Shown here: positions 29,174 through 39,819 of the stretch, piece by piece
How the letters are laid out: each line of letters opens with the position of its first letter
How positions within the stretch are numbered: the stretch's first letter is position 1
Assembly (NCBI GenBank): GCA_029937545.1
Contig: JAPYPR010000002.1
Coordinates: 62,001 to 126,000 of the forward strand
DNA from: Erythrobacter sp.
GTDB taxonomy: Bacteria; Pseudomonadota; Alphaproteobacteria; Sphingomonadales; Sphingomonadaceae
Reading direction: 5' to 3'
DNA length: 64,000 nucleotides
Made by a program: the position numbers and the translations under genes
The notes under the pieces: model-generated
What the model saw: the letters and a program-made list of their open reading frames with translations, nothing else
The model's database searches: none
Told to the model about the DNA's origin: nothing

Positions 29174-29781
29174 GTAGCCTGGTTGGACCGGATGAAGACG
29201 ATCCGCGCGGCAAGCCGCCGGTCCCTGAAAACGTGCAGGATGCCATTCGCACGCTGATCGAATGGACGGGCGATGATCCAACACGCGAAGGATTGCTGGA
29301 TACGCCCGCGCGCGTAGCACGCGCCTGGAAGGAATATTGCCTCGGCTATACCGAAGATCCGGCGATTCATCTCGATCGCGTATTCGAGGAAGTGGGCGGA
29401 TATAACGAGATCGTCCTGCTCAAGGACGTCCCGTTCCAGTCGCATTGCGAACACCATATGGCCCCGATCATCGGCAAGGCAGCGATCGCTTACCTGCCGA
29501 AGGACCGCGTAGTCGGCATATCCAAGCTCGCGCGCGTCTTGCATGGCTTCGCGCGCCGCCTCCAGGTCCAGGAGCGGCTGACCGCAGAGGTTGCCGACTG
29601 CATCTGGAAGAACCTCGATCCCGAAGGCGTTGCGGTGGTAATCGAAGCGTCGCACAGTTGCATGACGGCGCGCGGTGTCCGAACGCCGGGTGTCGGCATG
29701 ATCACCAGCCGGATGATGGGCACGTTTCTCGAAGACCAGCGCAGCCGCAAGGAAGTGCTGAGCCTGATGGGCTACGGCTGA
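29170..29781 (+). CDS. folE: GTP cyclohydrolase I
   Basis: VPFQSHCEHHMAPIIGKAAIAYLPKDRVVGISKLARVLHGFARRLQVQERLT. Confidence 0.95.
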   Translation: MSSLVGPDEDDPRGKPPVPENVQDAIRTLIEWTGDDPTREGLLDTPARVARAWKEYCLGYTEDPAIHLDRVFEEVGGYNEIVLLKDVPFQSHCEHHMAPIIGKAAIAYLPKDRVVGISKLARVLHGFARRLQVQERLTAEVADCIWKNLDPEGVAVVIEASHSCMTARGVRTPGVGMITSRMMGTFLEDQRSRKEVLSLMGYG

Positions 29782-29796
29782 CCGTTCAGTCGCCGA

Positions 29797-30069
29797 TCAG
29801 CTTTTCCAGAAAACCGCGGACTTGCGCTTCGGCGCGGTCTCGCCGGCGAGACCGTACAGATAGTTGCCGAGCTGCACTGCCTGTTCCCGCGTCAGGAAAT
29901 AGCGGAAATCGCGTACATCGTCGGGCTGGTCCGGCTTCTTCCGGGCGCTCTGCATCAGCAGCGCGATGCGCTGACCTGCCGGGCTCGAAACCCACCCTAG
30001 CAGAACGCCAGAGTCCTCATCGGTGGACGGCGCAGTCGCTTTTCCGGTCTCGTTTTTCTTCGCTCCCAT
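29797..30069 (-). CDS. hypothetical protein
   Basis: MGAKKNETGKATAPSTDEDSGVLLGWVSSPAGQRIALLMQSARKK...FRYFLTREQAVQLGNYLYGLAGE. Confidence 0.65.
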   Translation of the reverse strand: MGAKKNETGKATAPSTDEDSGVLLGWVSSPAGQRIALLMQSARKKPDQPDDVRDFRYFLTREQAVQLGNYLYGLAGETAPKRKSAVFWKS

Positions 30070-30147
30070 GCGAAAACGACTGCGCCCCGCCCTGCGATTC
30101 GGGCAAGGCGGGGCGCGGTATTGTCCGCATCCCGGACGGCTCAGATA

Positions 30148-30627
30148 TCAGAGCTGGCCGAGCATATGCTCCGCGCTGGAGACCGAAAAATCGCCCGGCG
30201 CTTCGACGTTGAGCTCTTTCACGACACCGTCTTCGATGACCATCGAATAGCGCTGACCGCGCTTGCCCATGCCGAAGCCCGAGCCGTCCATGGTGAGGCC
30301 GACCGCTTCCGCGAAATCGCCATTGCCGTCGGCGAGCATGGTGATGTCGTCACTGCCGGCAGAGGATTTCCACGCCCCCATGACAAAGGCATCGTTAACG
30401 GCCGTGGCCACGATTTCGTCCACGCCCTTGGCTTTCAACTCGTCGGCCTTGTCGACATAGCCCGGAAGGTGGCGCGCCGAACAGGTAGGGGTGAACGCCC
30501 CCGGTACCGAGAACAGAGCTACCGTCTTGCCCTTGAAATACTCGCCGGACTGAACCTGCTCAGGGCCGTTTTCCGTCGCCTTGACCAGTGTCACGTCGGG
30601 CAGCTTGTCGCCCACCGAAATCGTCAT
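30148..30627 (-). CDS. peroxiredoxin (Prx5-like)
   Basis: MTISVGDKLPDVTLVKATENG...VALFSVPGAFTPTCSARHLPGYVDKADELKAKGVDEI. Confidence 0.92.
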   Translation of the reverse strand: MTISVGDKLPDVTLVKATENGPEQVQSGEYFKGKTVALFSVPGAFTPTCSARHLPGYVDKADELKAKGVDEIVATAVNDAFVMGAWKSSAGSDDITMLADGNGDFAEAVGLTMDGSGFGMGKRGQRYSMVIEDGVVKELNVEAPGDFSVSSAEHMLGQL

Positions 30628-30682
30628 CGCTGAATTCCTTGTCTGTCCCGTCCGCTGCCGAGGTAGGCGGCACGTGCTGCCC

Positions 30683-30770
30683 ATGCAACCGGAGTGCCAG
30701 TGAAAATTCGCTACCGGGCACGCGCCCGGCGACAACCCGATTGGCGGGTGCCGTGAATTGCTTTCGTCCG
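30683..30770 (+). promoter_or_regulatory. structured ahcY leader, candidate SAM-I/IV-clan-like riboswitch
   Basis: CCGGGC-acgc-GCCCGG-CGACAACCC-gattggc-GGGTGCC-gtgAATTGC resembles the S-box P2/P3 core (GCAACC...GGUGCnAAUUCC). Confidence 0.4.
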
Positions 30771-30850
30771 AGGGAGGGGGTAGGGGCGGCGCCATACGGC
30801 ATCGCCCCTTCTGCGTGCGAGGCCATTCTCTTCAAATATATCTCGAGGAC

Positions 30851-32266
30851 ATGAGCGTGACCGCATTTTCCGACTACGTCATCAAGGACATTGCGCTGGC
30901 CGATTACGGCCGCGCCGAAATCAATATCGCCGAAACCGAAATGCCGGGCCTGATGGCTTTGCGCGAGGAATACGGCAAGGAGCAGCCCCTGAAGGGCGCG
31001 CGCATCACCGGCTCGCTGCACATGACCATCCAGACCGCCGTGTTGATCGAAACCCTCGTCGCTCTGGGCGCCGATGTGCGCTGGGCGACCTGCAACATCT
31101 TCTCGACGCAGGACCATGCGGCAGCGGCCGTTGCGGCGCAGGACATTCCCGTTTTCGCTATCAAAGGCGAGAGCCTGGCCGATTACTGGGACTATGTCGG
31201 CAAGATTTTCGACTGGTCCACGGAAGAGAACCCCGACCAGACCGCCAACATCATCCTCGACGATGGCGGCGATGCGACCATGTTCGCCCTCTGGGGTGCT
31301 CGCGTCGAAGCCGGCGAGGAACTTCCAGAGCCGCAGAATGCCGAGGAAATCGAATTCCAGCGTGCGCTCAAGGCTTTCCTGAAGGACCGCCCGGGCTATC
31401 TCACCAATTCGGTGAAGAACATCGTTGGCGTTTCGGAAGAGACCACGACCGGCGTCCACCGCCTCTATCACCTCGCCAAACAGGGCAAGCTGCCGTTCCC
31501 GGCGATTAACGTGAACGACAGCGTGACCAAGTCGAAGTTCGACAATCTCTACGGCTGCCGCGAATCGCTGGTCGATGCCATCCGCCGCGCGACGGACGTG
31601 ATGCTGTCGGGCAAGGTCGCCTGCGTCGCCGGCTTCGGCGATGTCGGGAAGGGCTCGGCCCAGTCGCTCCGCAATGGCGGCGCGCGCGTGCTCGTGACGG
31701 AAATCGATCCCATCTGCGCGCTGCAGGCGGCGATGGACGGCTTCGAAGTCGTGACCATGGAAGAGGCCGTGAAAGTTGCAGACATCTTTTGCACCGCCAC
31801 CGGCAACGAACACGTCATCACCGCCGAACACATGAAGGCGATGAAGGACAAGGCGATCGTCTGCAATATCGGCCATTTCGACAGCGAGATCCAGATTTCG
31901 GCGCTGGACAATTACGAGTGGACCGAACTCAAGCCCGGCACCGACCTGGTGAAGTTCCCCGACGGCAAGGAAATCATCGTGCTTGGCCAGGGCCGCCTGG
32001 TCAACCTCGCCTGCGCGACCGGCCACCCGAGCTTCGTGATGAGCTTCAGCTTCACAAACCAGACACTGGCGCAGATCGAGCTGTGGACCAAGGGCGACGA
32101 GTACAAGAACGACGTCTACGTCCTGCCCAAGCACCTCGACGAGAAGGTCGCTGCGCTGCATCTCGACAAGCTCGGCGTGAAGCTGACCCAGCTCAGCCAG
32201 AAGCAGGCCGATTACATCGGCGTTCCGGTCGAAGGGCCGTTCAAGCCCGAACATTATCGCTACTGA
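30851..32266 (+). CDS. ahcY: adenosylhomocysteinase
   Basis: [42 protein letters not shown]...[33 protein letters not shown]...PFKPEHYRY. Confidence 0.97.
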   Translation: MSVTAFSDYVIKDIALADYGRAEINIAETEMPGLMALREEYGKEQPLKGARITGSLHMTIQTAVLIETLVALGADVRWATCNIFSTQDHAAAAVAAQDIPVFAIKGESLADYWDYVGKIFDWSTEENPDQTANIILDDGGDATMFALWGARVEAGEELPEPQNAEEIEFQRALKAFLKDRPGYLTNSVKNIVGVSEETTTGVHRLYHLAKQGKLPFPAINVNDSVTKSKFDNLYGCRESLVDAIRRATDVMLSGKVACVAGFGDVGKGSAQSLRNGGARVLVTEIDPICALQAAMDGFEVVTMEEAVKVADIFCTATGNEHVITAEHMKAMKDKAIVCNIGHFDSEIQISALDNYEWTELKPGTDLVKFPDGKEIIVLGQGRLVNLACATGHPSFVMSFSFTNQTLAQIELWTKGDEYKNDVYVLPKHLDEKVAALHLDKLGVKLTQLSQKQADYIGVPVEGPFKPEHYRY

Positions 32267-32279
32267 TCGATGATCCTTT

Positions 32280-32315
32280 GCGGGGAGTTGCAATGGCTTG
32301 CCATTGCATCCCCGC
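32280..32315. repeat. 16-bp hairpin between ahcY and histidine kinase
   Basis: GCGGGGA-gt-TGCAATGGC-tt-GCCATTGCA-TCCCCGC; no T-run. Confidence 0.75.
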
Positions 32316-32339
32316 GACAGGCGGCATAGCTGGCAGGTA

Positions 32340-34682
32340 ATGGAAATATCGCCTGCATTGCTGGCCCTTGTCGGGTTGTTGCTTGCGCTCTGGACCGCTG
32401 CGGCGGTCTGGGTGATGCTGCGCGCAAGCGGGCGGGAGCAGAAGTTCGCTTCCACCCGCAAGTCGGCGCTGCGCATGGCGCGAATGCTGGAGGAATCGCC
32501 TGCGGTTCCGTTGCTCGTGCGGATCGATGGCCGGATAGAAGCGCCCGACCGTTTTGCCCGCTGGCTTGGCCTCGCGAAGGTGCCGGAATTCCTCAGCGAG
32601 CTGACCGGAGCCGATAGCAATGGCCTCAGTGAAGAACAGGTCGAAGAACTGACGAGCAAGGTTCGTCGCACGCAGAAGACTGCCAAGCCCTTCCGTATGT
32701 CGGTCGCCGTGCCGGGATCGGAGCGCGCGCTAACACTTAGCGGAACGCTGGCCGACCCGGCCGTCTCGCCCAACGGTGCCGCGTTGGTATGGGTATTCGA
32801 CTATAGCGAGAGCCAGACCGAGCTCAGCCAGCTGCGCGAGGAAGCGGCTCGCGCGAAGGACGATTTCGGCGCACTCGTCGGCCTGATCGAAGCGGCGCCG
32901 ATGCCCATGTGGTTCCGCGGCGGCGACATGAAGCTTCGCCTAGTCAATCGCGCTTATGTCGAAGCTGTCGGCGCGCAGAGCGCGGACGAGGTAGTGACCA
33001 AGCAGGTCGAACTGGTCGAAACGGTCGGCGGTCGTAGCGCCTCGCAAGTCGCGCAGCAGGCGGCCGACCGCCGCCAGCCGATCGAGCGCATCGTGTCGGC
33101 CACTATCAACGAAGCCCGTCGCACCATTCGCGTAACTGATCTGCCGTTGGTCGGCGAGGGCATCGCCGGTTACGCGGTAGATATCGAGGAAATGGAAGAG
33201 CAGGCCCGCGAATTCCGGGCCTTCCGCGAAGCGCAGCGCTCCATGCTCGACCAGCTCTCCATCGGCGTGGCGCAGTTCGATGCGCAGCACCGCATGACCT
33301 TTGCCAACCAGCCGTTCCACCGTGTTTTCGCCTTGCCGCCGGGCGTGGTGAACGATCGCACGACGTTCGAGCACATGCTGCTGATCGCGCGCGAGGCGGG
33401 GCGCATTCCGGAAGTCCGCGATTTCCCGTCTTGGCGCAACGAACTCGTGAACTGGTTCCAACGTGACGAGCCGCACGAGGAGGCATGGCCGCTTTCCGAC
33501 AGCACGCACTTGCGCGTCGTCGCCCAACCGCTGCCCGATGGCGGCCTGGTGATGATTGCCGAAGACCGGACCGAGCAACTGGCTCTGTCGGCTACCCGCG
33601 ACACGCTGTTGCGCACGCGCACCGCGACGTTCGACAGCCTGTTCGAGGCTCTTGCAGTCTTTGCTCCGGATGGGCACCTCGAGCTGTGGAACCGCAGCTT
33701 CCCCGGCGCCTGGGGGCTGGAACCGGAAGTCGTCGATGGCCACCCGCAGGCGGAAGACTTGCTCGAAGCGATCGCAGGCAATCTCGCCGACTCAGAGGCT
33801 ATCGACGTGGTCGGCAATACCATCCGCTCGGCAACGCTGGACCGCAAGAAGCGCACGGCAAGGGTCGAACTCGCGGATGGGCGCACGCTCGATCTCGAAG
33901 GGGTCCCACTGCCCGACGGCAACGGCCTCCTCACCGTGCTCGACGTGACCGCTTCGCAGCAGGCCGAAGAGGCGCTGCGCGAACGCAATCGGGCGCTGGA
34001 GGAAGCGGACGCGGTGATGACGCGCTTTCTGGCCAATATGAGCTACGAGTTCCGCACGCCCCTGACCTCCATCGGCGGATTTGCCGAATTGCTCTCCAGC
34101 GGCATCGCCGGCGAACTCAGTCCGCAGGCAATGGAATATGTGCAGGCCATTTCCCTGTCGGTCGGCAAGCTGACCGAGCAGGTCGAGAACGTGCTGGACT
34201 TGTCGCAGAGCGAAGCGGGGCTGATGCCGCTGAACACAGAAAAGATCGAGCTGCTGCCCTTCATCACGCAAGTGGTGCGGGCCGAGGAAAAACGGATCGT
34301 CGAGGGCGGACTCACGCTCGATCTCAAGGGTGGGGCAGGTAAGGTCGTGACCGCCGATCCGCAGCAGCTCCGCCGCGCAATCGCCAATCTGCTCGACAAC
34401 GCGATTTCGGCGACCCCGCAGGGAGGCCGCATTCTTGTCGAACTCGGCAAATCGCGCGGCGAGACGAAAATCGTTATCTCGGACAACGGCCGCGGGATGA
34501 ACCAGCATGAACTGGCCCGCGCGCTCGAAGGAATCCGGATGGCGGCTGACGGCAAGGGGATCGAGCGTCGCCACGGGCTCGGGATCCCGCTCGCGCGGCA
34601 GCTGATCGAGGCGCATGACGGCAAGCTCGAAATCGTCAGCCGCCCGAGTTCCGGCACGACCGCGACAATCACGCTGCCGTGA
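32340..34682 (+). CDS. PAS-domain sensor histidine kinase, membrane anchored
   Basis: N-terminal TM; PAS regions; FLANMSYEFRTPLTSIGGFAELL H-box; NLLDNAISATPQGG...SDNGRGM...HGLGIPLARQLIEAHDG. Confidence 0.9.
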   Translation: MEISPALLALVGLLLALWTAAAVWVMLRASGREQKFASTRKSALRMARMLEESPAVPLLVRIDGRIEAPDRFARWLGLAKVPEFLSELTGADSNGLSEEQVEELTSKVRRTQKTAKPFRMSVAVPGSERALTLSGTLADPAVSPNGAALVWVFDYSESQTELSQLREEAARAKDDFGALVGLIEAAPMPMWFRGGDMKLRLVNRAYVEAVGAQSADEVVTKQVELVETVGGRSASQVAQQAADRRQPIERIVSATINEARRTIRVTDLPLVGEGIAGYAVDIEEMEEQAREFRAFREAQRSMLDQLSIGVAQFDAQHRMTFANQPFHRVFALPPGVVNDRTTFEHMLLIAREAGRIPEVRDFPSWRNELVNWFQRDEPHEEAWPLSDSTHLRVVAQPLPDGGLVMIAEDRTEQLALSATRDTLLRTRTATFDSLFEALAVFAPDGHLELWNRSFPGAWGLEPEVVDGHPQAEDLLEAIAGNLADSEAIDVVGNTIRSATLDRKKRTARVELADGRTLDLEGVPLPDGNGLLTVLDVTASQQAEEALRERNRALEEADAVMTRFLANMSYEFRTPLTSIGGFAELLSSGIAGELSPQAMEYVQAISLSVGKLTEQVENVLDLSQSEAGLMPLNTEKIELLPFITQVVRAEEKRIVEGGLTLDLKGGAGKVVTADPQQLRRAIANLLDNAISATPQGGRILVELGKSRGETKIVISDNGRGMNQHELARALEGIRMAADGKGIERRHGLGIPLARQLIEAHDGKLEIVSRPSSGTTATITLP

Positions 34683-35116
34683 CGATTGCCTTACCCGATC
34701 TCGCCGCGATGGAAGCGCTGGGTGCGCGGATTGCAGGCTTGCTCCAGCCGGGCGACGTCGTTGCGCTGACCGGCGACCTCGGCACCGGAAAGACGACGCT
34801 GGCGCGGGCTATCATTGCCGCTCTCGGTCACAAGAGCGAAGTGCCGTCTCCGACTTTCACGATCATCGAGACCTATGACGCCTTACACCCGCCCATAGTG
34901 CATGCCGATTTCTACCGCCTGCGCCATCCGGACGAAGTGCACGAGCTGGGCCTCGACGACTACCGTGAGGGCGCAGCGCTCATCGCGGAATGGCCCGATC
35001 ATGCGGGCGGGTTCGCCCATGAGCCGGGTTGCCTTTCCATCGTGCTCGAAAAAGTGGGCGAAGGGCGCGAAGCCGTTGTAACCGCAGGCGAGACTTGGCA
35101 AAGCCGCTGGCCATGA
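34679..35116 (+). CDS. tsaE: tRNA threonylcarbamoyladenosine biosynthesis ATPase
   Basis: LTGDLGTGKTTLARAIIAALGHKSEVPSPTFTIIETYD...HADFYRLRHPDEVHELGLDDY. Confidence 0.93.
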   Translation: MTIALPDLAAMEALGARIAGLLQPGDVVALTGDLGTGKTTLARAIIAALGHKSEVPSPTFTIIETYDALHPPIVHADFYRLRHPDEVHELGLDDYREGAALIAEWPDHAGGFAHEPGCLSIVLEKVGEGREAVVTAGETWQSRWP

Positions 35117-36102
35117 GCGCAACGCTACCCCACGGGCTTCACGCATTTCTGGGCGACACCGAATGGGAGGGCGCCGAGATCGCCCCGCTCGTCGGCGATG
35201 CCAGCTTTCGCTGCTACTTCCGCCTCCGCCTGGGCGATCGCAGCGCGATGCTTATGCACGCTCCGCCGCCGCAGGAAGACCCCGCGCCGTTCCTGCATGT
35301 GGCCGACTGGCTCACGGCAAATGGAATGCGCGGGCCGGAAATCTATCTGCAGGATGCAGAGGCTGGATGGGTGCTGACCGAGGACTTCGGCGATCACCGC
35401 GTGCGCGAGTGGATCGACGACCATCCCGACGACGAGCACGACATCTATGCCGGTGCGATCGAGGCGCTGGTCAAGCTGCATACGCTGCCGCCGGGTCCGT
35501 TTCCGCCCTACGACATGGCGACCTATCTGCGCGAAGTGGACCTTTTCACCGAATGGTACTGTCCCGCCGCAGGTCTCGAGGTCGATCAGGTAGGATGGAC
35601 CGCAGCCTGGCGCGAGGTTCTGGAGCCATTGCTGTCGCGCCAGTACCCGGGCGTCACCGTTCTGCGCGACTATCATGCGGAGAACATCATGCTGCTCGAG
35701 CCCGGGAAACTCGGCGGCGAGCAAGGATTGATCGATTTCCAGGACGCGCTGGTTGGTCACCCGGCCTACGATCTCGTCAGCCTGCTGCAGGATGCGCGGC
35801 GCGACGTCTCGCAGCAGCTGGAGCATGACATGCTGTGCCGCTACCGCGCCGCAGCCGATCCGGGCGAGCATTTCGAGGCCGATTACGCAAGGCTCGGCGC
35901 GCAGCGGAATGCGAAGATTGTCGGCATTTTTGCTCGCCTCTACAAGCGCGATGGCAAGTCACGCTATCTCTCCATGATCCCGCGCGTGTGGCGCGCCATG
36001 GAACGGGACCTCGCGCATCCGGTCGCGGTGCCCCTCGCGGCGTGGTTCGCGGCGAACATCCCGGCGCACCTTCGCGAGAATGGGGGCGGCGCAATCACAT
36101 GA
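35113..36102 (+). CDS. amgK: aminoglycoside phosphotransferase family, AmgK-like MurNAc/GlcNAc kinase
   Basis: VLRDYHAENIMLL...GLIDFQDALVGHPAYDLVSLLQDARRDVS; between tsaE and MurU-like gene. Confidence 0.85.
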   Translation: MSATLPHGLHAFLGDTEWEGAEIAPLVGDASFRCYFRLRLGDRSAMLMHAPPPQEDPAPFLHVADWLTANGMRGPEIYLQDAEAGWVLTEDFGDHRVREWIDDHPDDEHDIYAGAIEALVKLHTLPPGPFPPYDMATYLREVDLFTEWYCPAAGLEVDQVGWTAAWREVLEPLLSRQYPGVTVLRDYHAENIMLLEPGKLGGEQGLIDFQDALVGHPAYDLVSLLQDARRDVSQQLEHDMLCRYRAAADPGEHFEADYARLGAQRNAKIVGIFARLYKRDGKSRYLSMIPRVWRAMERDLAHPVAVPLAAWFAANIPAHLRENGGGAIT

Positions 36103-36821
36103 GCGATCTCGTCTCCGACACCGCGATGCTGATGGCCGCCGGGCTCGGTAAGCGGATGCGCCCGCTGACGGCCACGACGCCAAAGCCCTTGGTGCGGGTG
36201 GCAGGCAAGCCGCTGATCGACCGCGCGCTCGACCGGATCCAGGATGCGGGCATCGAGAAGGCACTGGTCAATGTCCATTACCTCGCCGATGCGATCGAGG
36301 CGCATGTCGGACCGCGCAAGGTGCCGGCGGTCAGCTTCTCCGACGAGCGCGAGCAATTGCTCGAAACCGGCGGCGGCATGGTCAAGGCGCAGGCTGCCGG
36401 GCAGCTGCCCGACCCGTTCTTCGCCTGCAATGCCGACAGTATCTGGCTCGACGGGCCGCGCAACGCTTTCGCCGAACTTTCGGCGCGCTGGGACCCCGAG
36501 CGGATGGATGCGCTGCTGCTGGTCGTCAGCCACGTCCGGGCTTTCAATTTCGACGGCACGGGTGATTTCTACATGGATGCTGCCGGTCGATTGACCCGCA
36601 AACGGCCGGAACGGATCGCGCCTTTCATCTATACAGGCATCCAAGTCGTGTCGCACCGTCTCCTAAGGGACGCCCCCGAGGGCAAGTTTTCGACCAATAT
36701 ACTGTGGGATCGCGCGATCGAGGAAGGGCGGCTGTTCGGTCTCGCTTTCACCGGCGAATGGTACGAAGTCGGCACGCCGCAGCACATCGCGCCGACCGAG
36801 GAAGCGTTGCGGGGTGGCTGA
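36099..36821 (+). CDS. murU: MurU-like nucleotidyltransferase (N-acetylmuramate-1-P uridylyltransferase)
   Basis: AMLMAAGLGKRMRPLTATTPKPLVRVAGKPLIDRALDRI; coupled to amgK. Confidence 0.85.
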   Translation: MSDLVSDTAMLMAAGLGKRMRPLTATTPKPLVRVAGKPLIDRALDRIQDAGIEKALVNVHYLADAIEAHVGPRKVPAVSFSDEREQLLETGGGMVKAQAAGQLPDPFFACNADSIWLDGPRNAFAELSARWDPERMDALLLVVSHVRAFNFDGTGDFYMDAAGRLTRKRPERIAPFIYTGIQVVSHRLLRDAPEGKFSTNILWDRAIEEGRLFGLAFTGEWYEVGTPQHIAPTEEALRGG

Positions 36822-39819
36822 GCGCCCCGAACCCAGCATCTATTCCATCGCCGCGCATCGCGGGTTTGCCGACGCACTAGTGGCCGGCCTCGTGCCGCGC
36901 TATCGCGAGCCGGACTTCGGCCTCGCGCGCCTGACTTTACTGTTGCCGAGCAGCCGTGCGCGCCGCACGATCTCCGAGGCCTTCATCCGCCAAGCGGGTG
37001 AGGCTGGCGAGAACGGTCTGCTCATGCCGCGCATGGCGGTGATCGGCGATCTCGATCTCGACGAGACGCTCGGCCCGCTGCTCGATCCGCTTGGCGCGAG
37101 CGAGATCCCCCCGGCCATCGATCCGCAGCGGCGGCTGTTCCGGTTGGCGCAGCTGGTCGGCGTGGAACTGGGCGAGAAGGCACCGGGCGGCACGGGTCTG
37201 TTGCGGCTTGCGCGGGAGGCCGCATCGACCATGGACCGCCTCCTGGTCGAAGGGGTCGGCCCGGAGGAGTTGGTCGGCGATAAGGTGCTCGACCTGTTCG
37301 GCTCGCTCGCCTCGCATTGGCAGGACGGCCTGCGCCTTTTCGCGACCGTCCAGGCCAAATGGCTCGCCGAACTGGACACGCTTGGCATGCTCGATCAGGC
37401 CGCGCGGCGGAACCGGCTGTTCGATCACGCCGCGGCCTTGTGGCGCAGTGAGCCGCCCGCCACGCCGGTGATCGCAGCAGGTGTGACCAGCGCAGCCCCG
37501 TCGCTCGCGAACCTCCTGCGCGTGATCTCCCATATGCCGCAGGGAGCGGTCATACTTCCCGATTTCGATCTGACGATGGATCAAGCGACCTGGGACGAAC
37601 TGGGCAGGGCCGGCGCCGCGCCCGAGCCGGGCGACACGCCGTTCGCGAAGGATGACGCGGTCACCCACCCGCAATACCACCTCAAACTGCTGCTCAATCG
37701 CATGGCAATCCGGCGTGAGGAGGTGCAACCGTGGCACCGCAAGGGCATGTCCGCCGCTCCGCCCGAGCGCAGCCATGCGATCGGCTCCCTGTTCCTCCCC
37801 CCGGAGGCAAGCAAGAGCTGGATCGACCTCCCGGCTGAGAAGCGACGCCTCTCCGGCGTAAGATTGATGATGACGGCCAATCCGGAGGAAGAGGCGCAGG
37901 CGATCGCGCTGCTGGTACGCGAGGCGGTCGAGAAGCCTGAGCAGCGGGTAGCGGTCGTGACCCCGGATCGCGGTCTGGCACGGCGGGTCGTCCATCATCT
38001 GGAACGGTGGAACATCGCGGCCGACGATTCCGCGGGACGGCCGCTGTCGTCGACTGCGGCGGGCCGGCTGCTGCTACTGCTCGCCGAAGTGATGGCGGAG
38101 GATGCCGCGCCGGTTCCGCTGATGGCGCTGCTTGGCCATCCGCTGGTTCGCGGCGACATGGAGCGCGGGACATGGCTGCGCCAGCTGCGCCGGGTCGAGC
38201 GCGACCTGCGCGGACCCCGCATGACCGGCGGTTTCGGACCGGTACGCAAGATCGTCGAGAGACTTGCGGAGAGCCATCCCAGGGTCGCTGAGTGGTTCGC
38301 GCAGGTCGAGAACGTTCTCCTCCCCTTGCTGGACTTGCCGGAAGAGATGGCGCTTGCCGATTTGCTCGACGTTCTGGTGCGCGCGGGAGAAGCGCTTTGC
38401 AGTGAGTTTCTTTGGGCTCGCGAGGACGGGCGCTCGCTCGCTCAGTTCGTCGAGGATATGCGGGCCAATGCGCGCGAAACGGACTTCGTGCTGGCGCGGA
38501 AAGAAGCTGCCATTGCCCTTCGCGATGCGATGGAGCAGGTCGCGGTTCGGCCACCCTATGGCGGCCACGCACGCGTTCAGGTGCTCGGTCTGCTGGAAAG
38601 CCGCATGAACCGCGCGGATCTCGTTATTTGCGGCGGCCTCAACGAAGGAAGCTGGCCGCCTCGGGGTAGCGTGGACTCCTTGTTGGCACCGCCTTTGCTC
38701 CGCGCACTCGGCGTTCCCGGAGGCGACTTCCGGCTCGGCCTGTCCGCACACGATCTCGCCGGGGCGCTCGGCGCGCCGCAGGTGGTATTGAGCCGGGCCG
38801 AGCGCGACGAGAGCGGCCCGACCATCCCTTCGCGTTTCCTCCTCCGGGTCGAAGCGTTGCTCGGCAGTCTCGCGGAGGATCATCGCGAACGCCGCATGGT
38901 GGAACTTTCGCGCGCAATGGGGCGTGCCATCCCGGCCCAGTCACACCCGCGGCCCGCGCCGACGCCGACTGCGGAGCAACGCGATGTCGACATCTCGGCC
39001 ACCGCGCTCGACCGGTTGCTCGGCGATCCGTATCAGTTCTACGCGCAGAAGATCCTGCAGCTGTCGGATCTCGATGCGCTCGATGCCGAACCGGGGCCGC
39101 TCTGGCAGGGCAATGCCGCCCACCTCATCCTCCAGCGCTGGCACGAAGCGCGCGAGACCGACCCGTCTGCCCCTCTCGCCCCGATCATGGACGCGGTGCT
39201 GGAAGAGGAAGGCACCGATCCGGTGACGCGCGGGCTATGGCAACCGCGGCTGGAGGCAGCGCTGCGCTGGATAGAGGAGCAAGTCGATGCTGCGCCGGAA
39301 CGCAAGGTGCTGGCAGTCGAGAAAAAAGGCGCGATGATCTACGACGATGTCCGCGTCCACGGTCGGGCGGACCGGATTGACAGGCTGCCCGATGGCGGCC
39401 TTGCCATCGTCGATTACAAGACGGGATCGCCGCCCAGCGCTGCCATGGTCGAGGAGGGTTTCGCGCTACAACTCGGCATCCTCGGCCTGATTGCGGAACG
39501 CGGCGGGTTCGACGGCCTCGCGGGCGATCCGGAGAGCTACGAATACTGGTCGCTCGGCAAGGCCAAGGGCGAGAATGCGCATGGCTTCGGCTATGTCGAA
39601 GTGCCGCTGAAAGTGGGCAACAAGCGCAGCGGTGTTGCGCCCGAGGAGTTCCTGCCGCTGACCGCTGCCAAGCTTTCCGAAGCGATTGCCCGGTTTGTCA
39701 AGGGCTCCGATCCCTTCACGGCGCGCGAGAACCCCGACTATCCGGCCTATGATACTTACGACCAGCTGATGCGCCTCGACGAATGGATTGCGACACAGGA
39801 TGGAGAGGGCGCGGCATGA
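36814..39819 (+). CDS. addB: double-strand break repair protein AddB
   Basis: Alphaproteobacterial AddB; C-terminal VHGRADRIDRLPDGGLAIVDYKTGSPPS nuclease motif; followed by addA. Confidence 0.93.
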   Translation: MAERPEPSIYSIAAHRGFADALVAGLVPRYREPDFGLARLTLLLPSSRARRTISEAFIRQAGEAGENGLLMPRMAVIGDLDLDETLGPLLDPLGASEIPPAIDPQRRLFRLAQLVGVELGEKAPGGTGLLRLAREAASTMDRLLVEGVGPEELVGDKVLDLFGSLASHWQDGLRLFATVQAKWLAELDTLGMLDQAARRNRLFDHAAALWRSEPPATPVIAAGVTSAAPSLANLLRVISHMPQGAVILPDFDLTMDQATWDELGRAGAAPEPGDTPFAKDDAVTHPQYHLKLLLNRMAIRREEVQPWHRKGMSAAPPERSHAIGSLFLPPEASKSWIDLPAEKRRLSGVRLMMTANPEEEAQAIALLVREAVEKPEQRVAVVTPDRGLARRVVHHLERWNIAADDSAGRPLSSTAAGRLLLLLAEVMAEDAAPVPLMALLGHPLVRGDMERGTWLRQLRRVERDLRGPRMTGGFGPVRKIVERLAESHPRVAEWFAQVENVLLPLLDLPEEMALADLLDVLVRAGEALCSEFLWAREDGRSLAQFVEDMRANARETDFVLARKEAAIALRDAMEQVAVRPPYGGHARVQVLGLLESRMNRADLVICGGLNEGSWPPRGSVDSLLAPPLLRALGVPGGDFRLGLSAHDLAGALGAPQVVLSRAERDESGPTIPSRFLLRVEALLGSLAEDHRERRMVELSRAMGRAIPAQSHPRPAPTPTAEQRDVDISATALDRLLGDPYQFYAQKILQLSDLDALDAEPGPLWQGNAAHLILQRWHEARETDPSAPLAPIMDAVLEEEGTDPVTRGLWQPRLEAALRWIEEQVDAAPERKVLAVEKKGAMIYDDVRVHGRADRIDRLPDGGLAIVDYKTGSPPSAAMVEEGFALQLGILGLIAERGGFDGLAGDPESYEYWSLGKAKGENAHGFGYVEVPLKVGNKRSGVAPEEFLPLTAAKLSEAIARFVKGSDPFTARENPDYPAYDTYDQLMRLDEWIATQDGEGAA

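Noticed and set aside
30560-32773. 737-aa antisense ORF
   Set aside because: Opposite ahcY and kinase
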